DNA of 64,000 nucleotides from PMG-095 sp049324695. Its GTDB lineage: Bacteria > Myxococcota_A > Polyangia > Polyangiales > Polyangiaceae. Positions 52,922-60,944 of the stretch are shown here, in pieces; position 1 is the stretch's first letter; each line of letters opens with the position of its first letter. The notes under the pieces are model-generated. The model ran no database searches and was not told the origin of the DNA. It saw nothing but the letters and a program-made list of their open reading frames with translations. Position numbers and translations under genes: made by a program. The stretch lies in contig JBMOMJ010000029.1 of the NCBI GenBank assembly GCA_049324695.1, positions 1-64,000 on the forward strand. The letters are read 5' to 3'.

Positions 52922-53915
52922 TGCTCGCGAGTCCAGCGCGCTTCTTCAGCTCCTCCCTCAGGAACGGAAACAGATAGTTTGCGTACAGCTGGTTCGCGTA
53001 GCCGTTCGGGTGCGGATCAGGTCGCGTTACCCACAGCTTGGACGATTCTTCCGACTTGACGGCTTCGAGCAAATCGACGAACGGTGCGCCTTCTTCACGT
53101 GCTGCCGCGCGCACTCGCTCGGTGATTTCGTTCAAGCGGTAGTTCTTCACGTCGTGAAGCTCGGGCCACGAAACGAGCATCAGGCGGCTGCCATTTCGAG
53201 AACAGTGAGCTGAAAGCTCCGCGATGGCGGCGCGCGCTCGGGCCCAACCAGGCTGTTGATAGAGACCGAGATAGTAGCGATCCCAGGGAAGGCGCACGTT
53301 GAGCAGACGGAAGCCACTGTCGAGGCTACCCAACACGAACACGGCCGCCTCCGAGTGACGCAGGAGCAGGTTGGGGGCGGAATAATGCGGCACGGGTTCG
53401 GCGTCGTTGAACGTGTAGTTCAGCACGACCAAATCTGGTTTGAAGCGAGCGTCACGCGTGAGGAACGCGCGCACTTCCATCACGGTGTTGTAGTTGCCGA
53501 CGCCGGTGTTCATGACCTCGCTGGGTTCACCCGCCTCAGCGAACAGGCGCTCGAGCCGCTTCGAGATGGTTTCCTCGAAGCGAACGCCCCAGCCCTCGAT
53601 GAAGGAGTCGCCCAGCATCACGATGCGCGCGACGCCGGGGCGGCGCTCGATAGGGATTTCGCGGTCACGATGCCCAACCGAGTTCGTCTGCACGTTCACG
53701 CCCATCAAGAACGAACGGGCGTGAGGGCGATGCTCGTGCCCAATCAGCGGATCTTCCGAGCGCCGTTTGATGTCGCGCGCGTACTTCCACATCTCGATGT
53801 TGAAATTCATCCCATCATCGAGAAAAACGCGAACGACCCCCTCACAGAGCAGCGCCAACAGTACCAGCGTAATCACGCTGGTGAGCGGTTTGAGCACGGC
53901 TGTTCGTAGTCTCAT
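52905..53915 (-). CDS. Membrane-anchored SGNH hydrolase-fold protein
   Basis: A 336-residue protein from ATG 53915; an in-frame start at 53972 is possible. A membrane helix lies near 10-28. The SGNH blocks are M-L-G-D-S-F-I-E-G-W-G (nucleophile Ser), N-T-G-V-G-N-Y as block II, N-Y-T-F-N-D-A-E as block III, and D-P-H-P-N-G-Y supplying the Asp/His pair. The order and spacing resemble AlgJ/AlgX-type acetyl-transfer proteins. It is the second of three SGNH genes in the locus, and the first gene of the left-hand transcript (53915 to 49736). Role probably acyl transfer to, or removal from, a glycan. Confidence 0.82.
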   Translation of the reverse strand: MRLRTAVLKPLTSVITLVLLALLCEGVVRVFLDDGMNFNIEMWKYARDIKRRSEDPLIGHEHRPHARSFLMGVNVQTNSVGHRDREIPIERRPGVARIVMLGDSFIEGWGVRFEETISKRLERLFAEAGEPSEVMNTGVGNYNTVMEVRAFLTRDARFKPDLVVLNYTFNDAEPVPHYSAPNLLLRHSEAAVFVLGSLDSGFRLLNVRLPWDRYYLGLYQQPGWARARAAIAELSAHCSRNGSRLMLVSWPELHDVKNYRLNEITERVRAAAREEGAPFVDLLEAVKSEESSKLWVTRPDPHPNGYANQLYANYLFPFLREELKKRAGLASSELRR

Positions 53916-54190
53916 ATTCCCCACGGCATTGCGCGGATAGCTCACTTTGGAAGCGCAGGCGATACAAGACACGCCGCCCGTGGCGTCTTGCGCAGTGCGT
54001 GAGACGGGAGGGTGGAGCTTCGGTCTGGCGGCCGCTCAACATGACCCGAGGGTGGGAACATTGAGATTCGACGCCCGTGCGACATTCTCACCGAAACGCC
54101 ACCAGCGTTGTTGACGTCGCGCGGCCACGCGACCAATACTCGCGGAGCCTCGGGCGGAGGCGGGCCCCAGTCAATCGAGGCTGGCAAGCA

Positions 54191-54403
54191 ATGGCGGTGG
54201 GCACAAGGACGATGGGACAGCAAAAGGATCTCTTGGTCGAGGCATCGCGCAAGCGTTCGTCGCTGGTGCGTGAGTTCGTTGGCTTTCTGGGGCAAACCAA
54301 AAAGTGGTGGCTGGCTCCGATCATCGTGTGCTTGCTCGGCCTCGGCGTCTTGATCTTCCTCGGCAGTACCGCCGCGGCGCCCTTCATTTATACGCTGTTT
54401 TGA
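54191..54403 (+). CDS. DUF5989 small membrane protein
   Basis: A 70-residue protein from ATG 54191. Its second half has the DUF5989 hallmark: K-K-W-W-L-A-P-I-I-V, one membrane helix, and the C-terminal A-P-F-I-Y-T-L-F. The family is short and of unknown function. As far as I know it co-occurs with SxtJ-family and carbamoyltransferase genes in surface-glycan loci; both partners lie about 6 kb downstream here. ATG 54212 is an alternative start. It diverges from the SGNH gene at 53915; the 275-base gap is the likely promoter region for both arms. Confidence 0.85.
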   Translation: MAVGTRTMGQQKDLLVEASRKRSSLVREFVGFLGQTKKWWLAPIIVCLLGLGVLIFLGSTAAAPFIYTLF

Positions 54404-54435
54404 TCGAGCCCAACGGCTCACGGTGATGCTGCGAG

Positions 54436-55671
54436 ATGACCTCCTTCGATCTGGACGTGGCGGTGATAGGCGGCGCAGGGCGCATCGGTCTGCCGCTGTC
54501 GCTGCTGTTCGCTGACTGTGGCCTGAAGACGTTAATCCTCGACATCGATGCCAAGCGCATCGAGCAGATTCTCGAGGGGCGCATGCCATTCGCGGAGGAG
54601 GGCGCGCAACCAATCCTCTCCAAAGTGCTGGCGAACTCGATGCTGCACGCCAGCACTCAATCTCGAGATCTCAGCCGCTGTCGCTTCATCGTGTGCGTGC
54701 TCGGTACCCCCGTGGACGAGCACATGAACCCCTCGTTCGATGGAATCTTGCGAGCGCTGCGCGCGTACCGTGAGGACTTTCGGCACGGGCAGACGGTCGT
54801 GCTGCGCAGCACCTTGTTTCCGGGTTCTTCCGCGCGAATCCGGCGGTTTTTCGAGGAGGCCGGCCTCGATATTGGAGTTGCTTTCTGCCCGGAGCGCGTG
54901 GCGCAAGGCGTGAGTTTGCGCGAGTGCCGCGAATTGCCGCAGATTATCTCGGCGTTCGATCGCGAGACGCTCGCCAAGGCGCGCTGGCTATTCTCGGCCT
55001 TCGCCAGCGAGTTCATCGAGCTTTTGCCGATGGAGGCGGAGCTCTGCAAGTTGATGACGAACTCGTTCCGCTACGTTCAGTTTGCCACGGTGAATCAATT
55101 TTACATGATCGCGCAAGAGCACGGCGTGGACTTTCAACGCGTGCTGCACGGCTGCCGTCACAATTACCCGCGCATGGCGGGGATGCCCCGACCGGGCATG
55201 GCGGCGGGCCCGTGTTTGGTGAAGGATACGATGCAGCTCGCGGCGTTCAGCCACAATAGTTTCCCGTTGGGGCACGCGGCGATGTTGGTAAACGAGGGCT
55301 TGCCCGCATTTCTCGTGGCCGAAGCGCGCAAAGACGGGCCGCTCAGCGAGCTGACGGTCGGCGTGCTGGGCTTGGCATTCAAGGCTGGCAGTGACGACAG
55401 GCGAGACTCCCTCAGTTACAAGCTGATCAAGCTGCTGCAGTTCGTGGCGCGACGGGTGCTGCGTACCGACCCGTTCGTCGACGATCCAGAGGTCGTTCCG
55501 CTCGAAAAAGTGCTTGCAGAAGCAGACGTACTGTTCGTGGCGACGCCTCACGAGGGCTACCGCGGGCTGCGCGTACCGCCAGGCAAGCGTGTTTACGACC
55601 CGTGGAGCTGGCTTGCCAAAGCCGCGCCCGCTGAGGTCGGATCGAGCGCCGATTGTTCCTCGTTGGTGTAA
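54436..55671 (+). CDS. UDP-sugar/GDP-mannose 6-dehydrogenase family enzyme
   Basis: A 411-residue NAD-dependent dehydrogenase that should oxidise C6 of a nucleotide sugar to a uronic acid. The N-terminal Rossmann fold has G-G-A-G-R-I-G-L-P. The catalytic thiol is Cys260 in G-P-C-L-V-K-D, where the usual Pro is replaced by Val but Cys, Lys and Asp remain. R-S-T-L-F-P-G-S and L-M-T-N-S-F-R fit the WecC/UDP-ManNAc dehydrogenase branch. The C-terminal domain has G-L-A-F-K-A-G-S-D-D-R-R-D-S. It starts 32 bases after the DUF5989 gene. A uronic-acid product would give the glycan negative charge. Confidence 0.88.
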   Translation: MTSFDLDVAVIGGAGRIGLPLSLLFADCGLKTLILDIDAKRIEQILEGRMPFAEEGAQPILSKVLANSMLHASTQSRDLSRCRFIVCVLGTPVDEHMNPSFDGILRALRAYREDFRHGQTVVLRSTLFPGSSARIRRFFEEAGLDIGVAFCPERVAQGVSLRECRELPQIISAFDRETLAKARWLFSAFASEFIELLPMEAELCKLMTNSFRYVQFATVNQFYMIAQEHGVDFQRVLHGCRHNYPRMAGMPRPGMAAGPCLVKDTMQLAAFSHNSFPLGHAAMLVNEGLPAFLVAEARKDGPLSELTVGVLGLAFKAGSDDRRDSLSYKLIKLLQFVARRVLRTDPFVDDPEVVPLEKVLAEADVLFVATPHEGYRGLRVPPGKRVYDPWSWLAKAAPAEVGSSADCSSLV

Positions 55672-55680
55672 GACGGCGCC

Positions 55681-56703
55681 ATGAGAGTGCTCGTCACCGG
55701 CTCGGGAGGCTTCATTGCCGGCTACTTGATTCAGGAGTTGCTCGAGGCCGGGCACGAAGTGATTGGTATCGACAACTACTCGAAGTACGGCTTCGTCGAG
55801 AAGAGCTACCAAAATCACGCGCGCTACACCGCTTTGCAAGGCGACGCCAAAGACACTGAGCTCGTGATGCGCGCGCTTCAGGGCTGCGAGCATTTCGTAG
55901 CCGGCGCCGCGGTGATCGGCGGGATCAGCTACTTTCACTCGCTCGCTTACGACTTGTTGGCAGAAAACGAGCGCATCACCGCCGCCAGCGTCGACGCGGC
56001 GATTCAGGCGCATCGTCACGACCGGTTGCAAAAAATCACGCTGCTCAGCAGCAGCATGGTTTACGAAAACACCAGCGAGTTTCCGACCCCGGAGGGAGCG
56101 GAGCTGCGTTGTCCGCCGCCCACGAGCAGCTACGGCTTCCAGAAGCTGGCTTGCGAGTACTTCGTGCGAGCCGCGCGCGATCAGCACGGGCTACCTTTCA
56201 CGATTTGCCGGCCCTTCAACTGCGTTGGCATCGGCGAGCGGCGCGCGTTGACCGATCGTGTCATCCCGAGCGGAAACATCAAGCTCGCGATGAGCCACGT
56301 AGTGCCCGACTTGGTGCAGAAAGTGCTGCGCGGGCAGGATCCGTTGCGCATTTTGGGCCAAGGCAACCAACTCCGCTGCTACACGTACGGCGGAGATTTG
56401 GCGAAGGGGATCGTTGCCGCGATTTTTCATGAACGGGCGCTGGGTGAAGATTTCAACCTCTCGAGCCCAACCGCGACCAGTGTGATCGAGCTGGCCCAGC
56501 TCATTTGGCAGCGCATTCGCGGATCGGCGGAACCGTTTCGCTACGTCAGCGATCCTCCATTTCCTTGCGACGTGCAGCGCCGGATTCCGGATACGAGCAA
56601 GGCCAAGCGCATCCTGGGCTTCGAAGCGACCACGCCGCTCGAACGCGCTCTCGACGAGGTGATCCCGTGGGTACGGGAGGAGATCGAGCATGGCCGAATT
56701 TGA
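55681..56703 (+). CDS. NAD-dependent nucleotide-sugar epimerase/dehydratase
   Basis: A 340-residue extended short-chain dehydrogenase. The cofactor loop is T-G-S-G-G-F-I-A-G (residues 6-14). The catalytic pair is Tyr151/Lys155 in S-Y-G-F-Q-K, with a preceding S-S-S-M-V-Y. R-P-F-N-C-V-G and a substrate-binding C-terminus follow. The enzyme probably changes configuration at C4 or removes water from a nucleotide sugar. It begins 9 bases after the dehydrogenase and overlaps the next gene by 14 bases, so all are in one transcript. Confidence 0.9.
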   Translation: MRVLVTGSGGFIAGYLIQELLEAGHEVIGIDNYSKYGFVEKSYQNHARYTALQGDAKDTELVMRALQGCEHFVAGAAVIGGISYFHSLAYDLLAENERITAASVDAAIQAHRHDRLQKITLLSSSMVYENTSEFPTPEGAELRCPPPTSSYGFQKLACEYFVRAARDQHGLPFTICRPFNCVGIGERRALTDRVIPSGNIKLAMSHVVPDLVQKVLRGQDPLRILGQGNQLRCYTYGGDLAKGIVAAIFHERALGEDFNLSSPTATSVIELAQLIWQRIRGSAEPFRYVSDPPFPCDVQRRIPDTSKAKRILGFEATTPLERALDEVIPWVREEIEHGRI

Positions 56704-57490
56704 TACCGCGCTTCCCGCACCCTCCGATCGTGAAGCCGTACGTCAGGGTGCATCTCTGCGTTACTCGGTGGTGTTGCCCGTCTTCAACGAAGGCGCCAAC
56801 ATCCGTGCCTTCTGCGAGAGCGCGCGAGCTCACTTCCCGCCGGGTTACGAGCTCTTGGTCTGTTACGACCGGGACGAGGACGATACCTTGCCGGCGCTGG
56901 CGGCGATCCCAGCTGAACTTTTGCCCGAGCCAGTGCGACTCATCAAGAACGACATCGGCCCGGGGGTTCGCTATGCGATCGAGGCGGGCATGCAAGCTGC
57001 GCGCGCGCCGGTGGTGGTGGTGACGATGGCGGATCTGTGTGACGATCCGCGCGGCGTTGAGCGGCTAGTGAAGCTCGTGGAGGCTGGAGCCGACGTCGCT
57101 TGTGCTAGCCGCTATGCGCGCGGCGGCGCGCAACTCGGAGGGCCCTGGCTAAAAAAGCAGCTTAGTCGCGCGGCAGGGCTGACTTTGCACTACCTGGCAG
57201 GGCTTCCCACGCGCGACCCCACCAACAGCTTCAAGGCGTATCGCAAAGCCTTCCTCGATCGCACGCGCATCGAGAGTACCGCGGGGTTCTCACTAGGCAT
57301 CGAGCTCACGGTGAAGGCTCACCTGAGCGGCGGCGTGGTCGCGGAGGTGCCGTCCACCTGGCGCGCGCGGGTCGCCGGCCAGAGCCGGTTTCGTTTGGCG
57401 AAGTGGTTGCCGCAGTACCTGCGTTGGTACGCGCTGGCCTTTCGGGGTCGAATGCGTTCGCGTTCCAGCAGCGGAGCCCGTTCCGATTGA
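56690..57490 (+). CDS. GT2 glycosyltransferase, DPM1-like
   Basis: A 266-residue cytosolic family 2 transferase. It opens Y-S-V-V-L-P-V-F-N-E-G-A-N, has a donor-binding M-A-D-L-C-D-D metal site, and a D-P-T-N-S-F-K-A-Y-R acceptor-side motif as in dolichol/polyprenol phosphate sugar transferases. It would make a lipid-linked sugar for the GT-C enzymes encoded nearby. There is no membrane anchor, apart from a basic C-terminus. It overlaps the epimerase gene at its start and shares the TTGA overlap with the following gene. Confidence 0.88.
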   Translation: MAEFDTALPAPSDREAVRQGASLRYSVVLPVFNEGANIRAFCESARAHFPPGYELLVCYDRDEDDTLPALAAIPAELLPEPVRLIKNDIGPGVRYAIEAGMQAARAPVVVVTMADLCDDPRGVERLVKLVEAGADVACASRYARGGAQLGGPWLKKQLSRAAGLTLHYLAGLPTRDPTNSFKAYRKAFLDRTRIESTAGFSLGIELTVKAHLSGGVVAEVPSTWRARVAGQSRFRLAKWLPQYLRWYALAFRGRMRSRSSSGARSD

Positions 57491-59220
57491 GCGTCGGCGC
57501 GATAGAGACCCAAGCGGCGTTTGGGCGTAAGCACCGGGCGCTGAGTGTGCCCGCGGCGCTGATCGTGGTGCTGCCATTGGCGTGGCCCGTTTTGGTAGCA
57601 GCGTGGCACGCGTCGCACGTGATGTTCGGGCGCGATCAGGGCATCTATCAGTTTGCGGCTTGGGCGGTCTCGAAAGGTGCGCGGGACTACCTCGACATTC
57701 GCGACATCAATGGGCCGATGACACACGCCGTGCACCAGCTGCTGCTGGCGCTGGGCGGCGAAGACGAGCAGCGTTTTCGAGCGCTCGATATCGTGATTAC
57801 GTTCGCCTCCTTCGGGTTCACCGGCGCGTGCCTTCCAGGCTTTTATCGTGCGGGGCAGGCGAGTCAGAGCTCCGGCCCGAGCCTCGGTCAACGCTTGGCA
57901 TGGAGTGCCGTGGGTTGTGTCGTGCTCGGCGCGCAATACCTGTCGTTCACGTATTGGGACATCGGGCAGCGTGAGAGTTTCTGCAACTGGATGTTCCTGC
58001 CCTCAATCGGTCTCATGCTTCTCGTTCAGGGCAACGCGAGCGTGAAACGAGTTTTAGCGCAGCGCGCGCTCTTGGTGCTGGCGGGCGTGCTCAGCTTGTT
58101 GCCGTGGTTCATCAAGCCAACCTACGCGTTCTGCTCTCTTTTGCAGATCGCCGCGCTGCTGCTGGCTCCGGCGCCCGAAGGCCGTTTGCGCGGCGTGTTG
58201 GCCTTCGCCGCAGGGCTTGCCGCCGGGCTCGCGCTGGAGCTCGCGTGGCTGCTGCGATTTTCAGACGTGGGAGCGATGCTGCGCGCGTACGTTTGGGAAG
58301 CGCCGCGCATGTACGGTCCAATTTGGCACATCGGCCCCGGCGCGCTCCTGTTGCGCACCGGCTTTCCCAACTGGAGCGGCTACGCCCTGCTCGTCGCCGT
58401 GCTGCTCGCGGGCATGACCCAGCGTGGCTGGCTGCCGCGCCGCGCTCTCGTGCTGGCTGCGCTTCCCGTGCTCGCCGTCTTTCACGTGTTGGTTCAGGGT
58501 AAGGGCTTCGGCTATCACTATCACTTACTCACCGCGAGCACGTATCTCGCGCTCATGGCCGCGGTATGCGTGCTGGCGGAACGCTCTGCCACTTCCAGGT
58601 TTGGGTTTCGGGTTCCACTGGCGAGCGCGCTCGCGCTGACCGGCATCGTCGCTTGGAGGCTCACGTCAGTTCCCTATCTCGATCCGCGTTACCGCATCTT
58701 CGAAGGCAACTCCTTCGATCGCCCTCGCCTCGAGCTCAGCCGCCATTATCGCTACATGCGCTATAACCCGTGGGATCTCGGGCGCGCCGCGAGCTATGTG
58801 GCGAAGGCGACGCTACCCGGCGCGAAAATCTTCTTGTACGGCACCAACCCGTACCTGCTGTTTCTGGCCAAGCGCGATTCGGCTACACGCGACCTGTACG
58901 TACACCAGCTCAACGTCGACGCCGCAATCGACGGCCGCAGCGCGTCTGCCGTCGCCTATGAGCCCGGCGAGCGACTCAGCCCTGCGCGAGAACGTGAACT
59001 TCGCGCCATCCGCGATCGCAATGCGCGTGTCATGTTTGAAGATTTGAAACGCGCGCCGCCAGCGCTCGCAGTCTTCACGGATCACGAAGCATTCATGAGC
59101 GAGACGGATTCTTGGCTCGACTTCAAGCAGCGGAATCCCGAGGCTGCGGTTTGGCTATCCGAGCGCTATCGCGAAGTGGTTCGCTTCGGCACCACTCGAA
59201 TTTGGGAGCGCATCCCGTGA
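57487..59220 (+). CDS. Polytopic GT-C type glycosyltransferase
   Basis: A 577-residue membrane protein from TTG 57487, whose codon overlaps the GT2 stop; a GTG at 57403 would add 28 residues. About ten helices occupy residues 15-430. The first outer loop has F-G-R-D-Q-G-I-Y, then Y-L-D-I-R-D-I-N-G-P-M-T-H, a pattern of GT39/GT-C-like lipid-linked sugar transferases. A soluble C-terminal domain of about 150 residues follows. Its likely donor is the polyprenyl-phosphate sugar made by the upstream GT2 enzyme. The next gene begins at an overlapping GTGA. Confidence 0.75.
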   Translation: MSVGAIETQAAFGRKHRALSVPAALIVVLPLAWPVLVAAWHASHVMFGRDQGIYQFAAWAVSKGARDYLDIRDINGPMTHAVHQLLLALGGEDEQRFRALDIVITFASFGFTGACLPGFYRAGQASQSSGPSLGQRLAWSAVGCVVLGAQYLSFTYWDIGQRESFCNWMFLPSIGLMLLVQGNASVKRVLAQRALLVLAGVLSLLPWFIKPTYAFCSLLQIAALLLAPAPEGRLRGVLAFAAGLAAGLALELAWLLRFSDVGAMLRAYVWEAPRMYGPIWHIGPGALLLRTGFPNWSGYALLVAVLLAGMTQRGWLPRRALVLAALPVLAVFHVLVQGKGFGYHYHLLTASTYLALMAAVCVLAERSATSRFGFRVPLASALALTGIVAWRLTSVPYLDPRYRIFEGNSFDRPRLELSRHYRYMRYNPWDLGRAASYVAKATLPGAKIFLYGTNPYLLFLAKRDSATRDLYVHQLNVDAAIDGRSASAVAYEPGERLSPARERELRAIRDRNARVMFEDLKRAPPALAVFTDHEAFMSETDSWLDFKQRNPEAAVWLSERYREVVRFGTTRIWERIP

Positions 59221-60482
59221 ATCTCGCCGACGCGGGCGAGAGTCGCGTCGTTACGGGCGTTCGCCCCGCGCGCTCGCGATGGGTTCTCGCCGCTGCCCTC
59301 GTCGCTCTTGCACTGAGTGTGCTCGCATTTGCGGAAAGCGCGCACGCTGGCTTCTGGTTGCCCATAGCCTTCGGAATTTTAGAACTCGCCGCTGCTGCGA
59401 TCCTGCTGACGTGGCCGCGGGCCCGCGTCGTCGCGCTCAATGTCATCAGCGTCAGTGGGATCTTGATCCTGGTCGAGGCGTACTTCGTGTACGCGGGCAG
59501 GCCGTACGATCCGACTCTAAAGCCTCCGCTCGGCGAGTGGAGGCGCATGCGCGAGTCGCTCTCTGCCGACGTGTACTTCTATCCAGAGCCGCCTTGGTAC
59601 ACGGATCCCCAGGTGGGCTCGATGCACAAGCCGAACTCGAAGACGCGGGAGCGACGCTACGTCGCGGGGCGGCTGGTTTCGGACGCCGTGTACACCACGG
59701 GTCGCCACGGCTTTCGCGTCACCAAGCCTGCGGACGCTGACGCCGATGCGGTGCTGCTCTTCGGTTGTTCGATGACTTGGGGGCAGAACCTTCAAGATCA
59801 GGAGTCGTATCCCTGGCAGCTCGGCGAGCTCTTGGGTTCGCGCACGCAGGTGCTGAACTTCGGTCTTTCGGGGAGCGGCCCGAACGCCATGCTGCGGATG
59901 ATCGAAGCGGGCTACGAGCGCGAGTCGCTTCCGCGCGGCGGCGTTCGCGCGGCTTACTATCTGGCCTGGCTCGAGCCCAACATCGGGCACCTGGCCCGCG
60001 TTTTGGGGCGTATTCCCTGGGGTGCTTCCGCGCCGCGTTACGTCCGCGCCTCGTCGGGTCCGACGTACGTCGTGGCAGACGGGCGGCTGCCGCTCACATT
60101 CGATCAGTGGCTGACTCACCAATCGGCGTTCACTGCGCAGATTGGTCGCAGCTTGGGCGCGCGCAGGATCAATCCGCACTACCACCAACCCGACTTGGCG
60201 TTGCTGGAAGGACTCGTGCTGGAGGCGAACCGGTTGCTCCGCGAGCACGACATGACCGAGCTCAGGGTGCTTCTGCTCACGCACCCGGCCGCCGCGGATC
60301 TGGAACAGCGATTTTCACAGGACCTCGCTCGTCATGGAATTCGCGTTTTGCCGCTGCGTTTGCCCCGCCAAGCGTACACACCACGCGATATTCATCCGAA
60401 TGCGTTCGGCGCGCGCCTACTCGCAGAAGCAGTGTTCAATGACCTGCAGCAACCCCGCCAGGCAGCGGTGGCAGCACCGTAA
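59217..60482 (+). CDS. SGNH hydrolase-like protein with GCS in block I
   Basis: A 421-residue protein from GTG 59217, which overlaps the previous stop. Two or three membrane helices lie in the first 95 residues. The SGNH core has L-F-G-C-S-M-T-W-G at block I, so the usual G-D-S-x has Cys in place of Asp while keeping the Ser. N-F-G-L-S-G-S-G forms block II. D-I-H-P-N-A-F-G supplies the Asp/His pair at the C-terminus. It is the third SGNH protein of the locus and the last gene of the right-hand plus-strand transcript. Acyl transfer or esterase activity is likely but unproven. Confidence 0.78.
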   Translation: MNLADAGESRVVTGVRPARSRWVLAAALVALALSVLAFAESAHAGFWLPIAFGILELAAAAILLTWPRARVVALNVISVSGILILVEAYFVYAGRPYDPTLKPPLGEWRRMRESLSADVYFYPEPPWYTDPQVGSMHKPNSKTRERRYVAGRLVSDAVYTTGRHGFRVTKPADADADAVLLFGCSMTWGQNLQDQESYPWQLGELLGSRTQVLNFGLSGSGPNAMLRMIEAGYERESLPRGGVRAAYYLAWLEPNIGHLARVLGRIPWGASAPRYVRASSGPTYVVADGRLPLTFDQWLTHQSAFTAQIGRSLGARRINPHYHQPDLALLEGLVLEANRLLREHDMTELRVLLLTHPAAADLEQRFSQDLARHGIRVLPLRLPRQAYTPRDIHPNAFGARLLAEAVFNDLQQPRQAAVAAP

Positions 60483-60926
60483 TCAAAACTGCCGAAAATA
60501 GCGCTGCGAGTCCGTCGAACGCTTGCGCGCTACCCAGTAGCTCTCACGACGAGCGCTGGCCCGGCGAGCCAAGACGTCGCGGCCGACCAATCGAAACACG
60601 ATCGCGATCGGACCTATCACGAATGCGAACAGCGCTCCGAGAATTACGTAGGAGACGACTACTCCCAGCGGATAAGTGATGAGCGAGAGCCCCACGTAGA
60701 TCGGCCAATTGCCGCGCGGGAAGACCAGCGAGAACAGCAGGCAAACGGCGGCCAGCGCGATGAAGACCAACGCGACTTCCTCGCGTAGCTCGCCCAGCGC
60801 GGCGGTGATGCCGTGCGCGCGAAAGACGGAGAAAGCGCACAACGAAAACGCGCCCAACGCGATGAACCCGAACTGGCGCAGGGTCTTCTGGTCGGGGTTG
60901 AGGTTGATGCTGACGAGCTGCGACAT
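60483..60926 (-). CDS. SxtJ-family membrane protein
   Basis: A 147-residue protein with about three to four hydrophobic helices and a basic C-terminus (R-R-E-S-Y-W-x-x-R, Y-F-R-Q-F). The pattern N-P-D-x-K-x-L-R-Q-F-G at the N-terminus, then G-N-W-P-I-Y-V-G and G-P-I-A-I-V-F-R-L-V-G-R-D, fits the SxtJ family named from saxitoxin clusters. In other genomes the family commonly adjoins carbamoyltransferase genes, as here (18 bases from its upstream neighbour). Function unknown. Its stop abuts, without any gap, the stop of the convergent SGNH gene. Confidence 0.82.
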   Translation of the reverse strand: MSQLVSINLNPDQKTLRQFGFIALGAFSLCAFSVFRAHGITAALGELREEVALVFIALAAVCLLFSLVFPRGNWPIYVGLSLITYPLGVVVSYVILGALFAFVIGPIAIVFRLVGRDVLARRASARRESYWVARKRSTDSQRYFRQF

Positions 60927-60944
60927 GCTTCGGCCCTTTGCAGG

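Noticed and set aside
53916..54190. Possible small gene between the divergent glycan arms
   Set aside because: In-frame extension of the DUF5989 gene to 54077 lacks family similarity and a ribosome site, and nothing else in the gap looks coding.
54988..56187. Minus-strand open frame of about 400 codons
   Set aside because: It overlaps the UDP-sugar dehydrogenase and epimerase genes on the opposite strand. Composition is that of an antisense shadow and no motif is visible.
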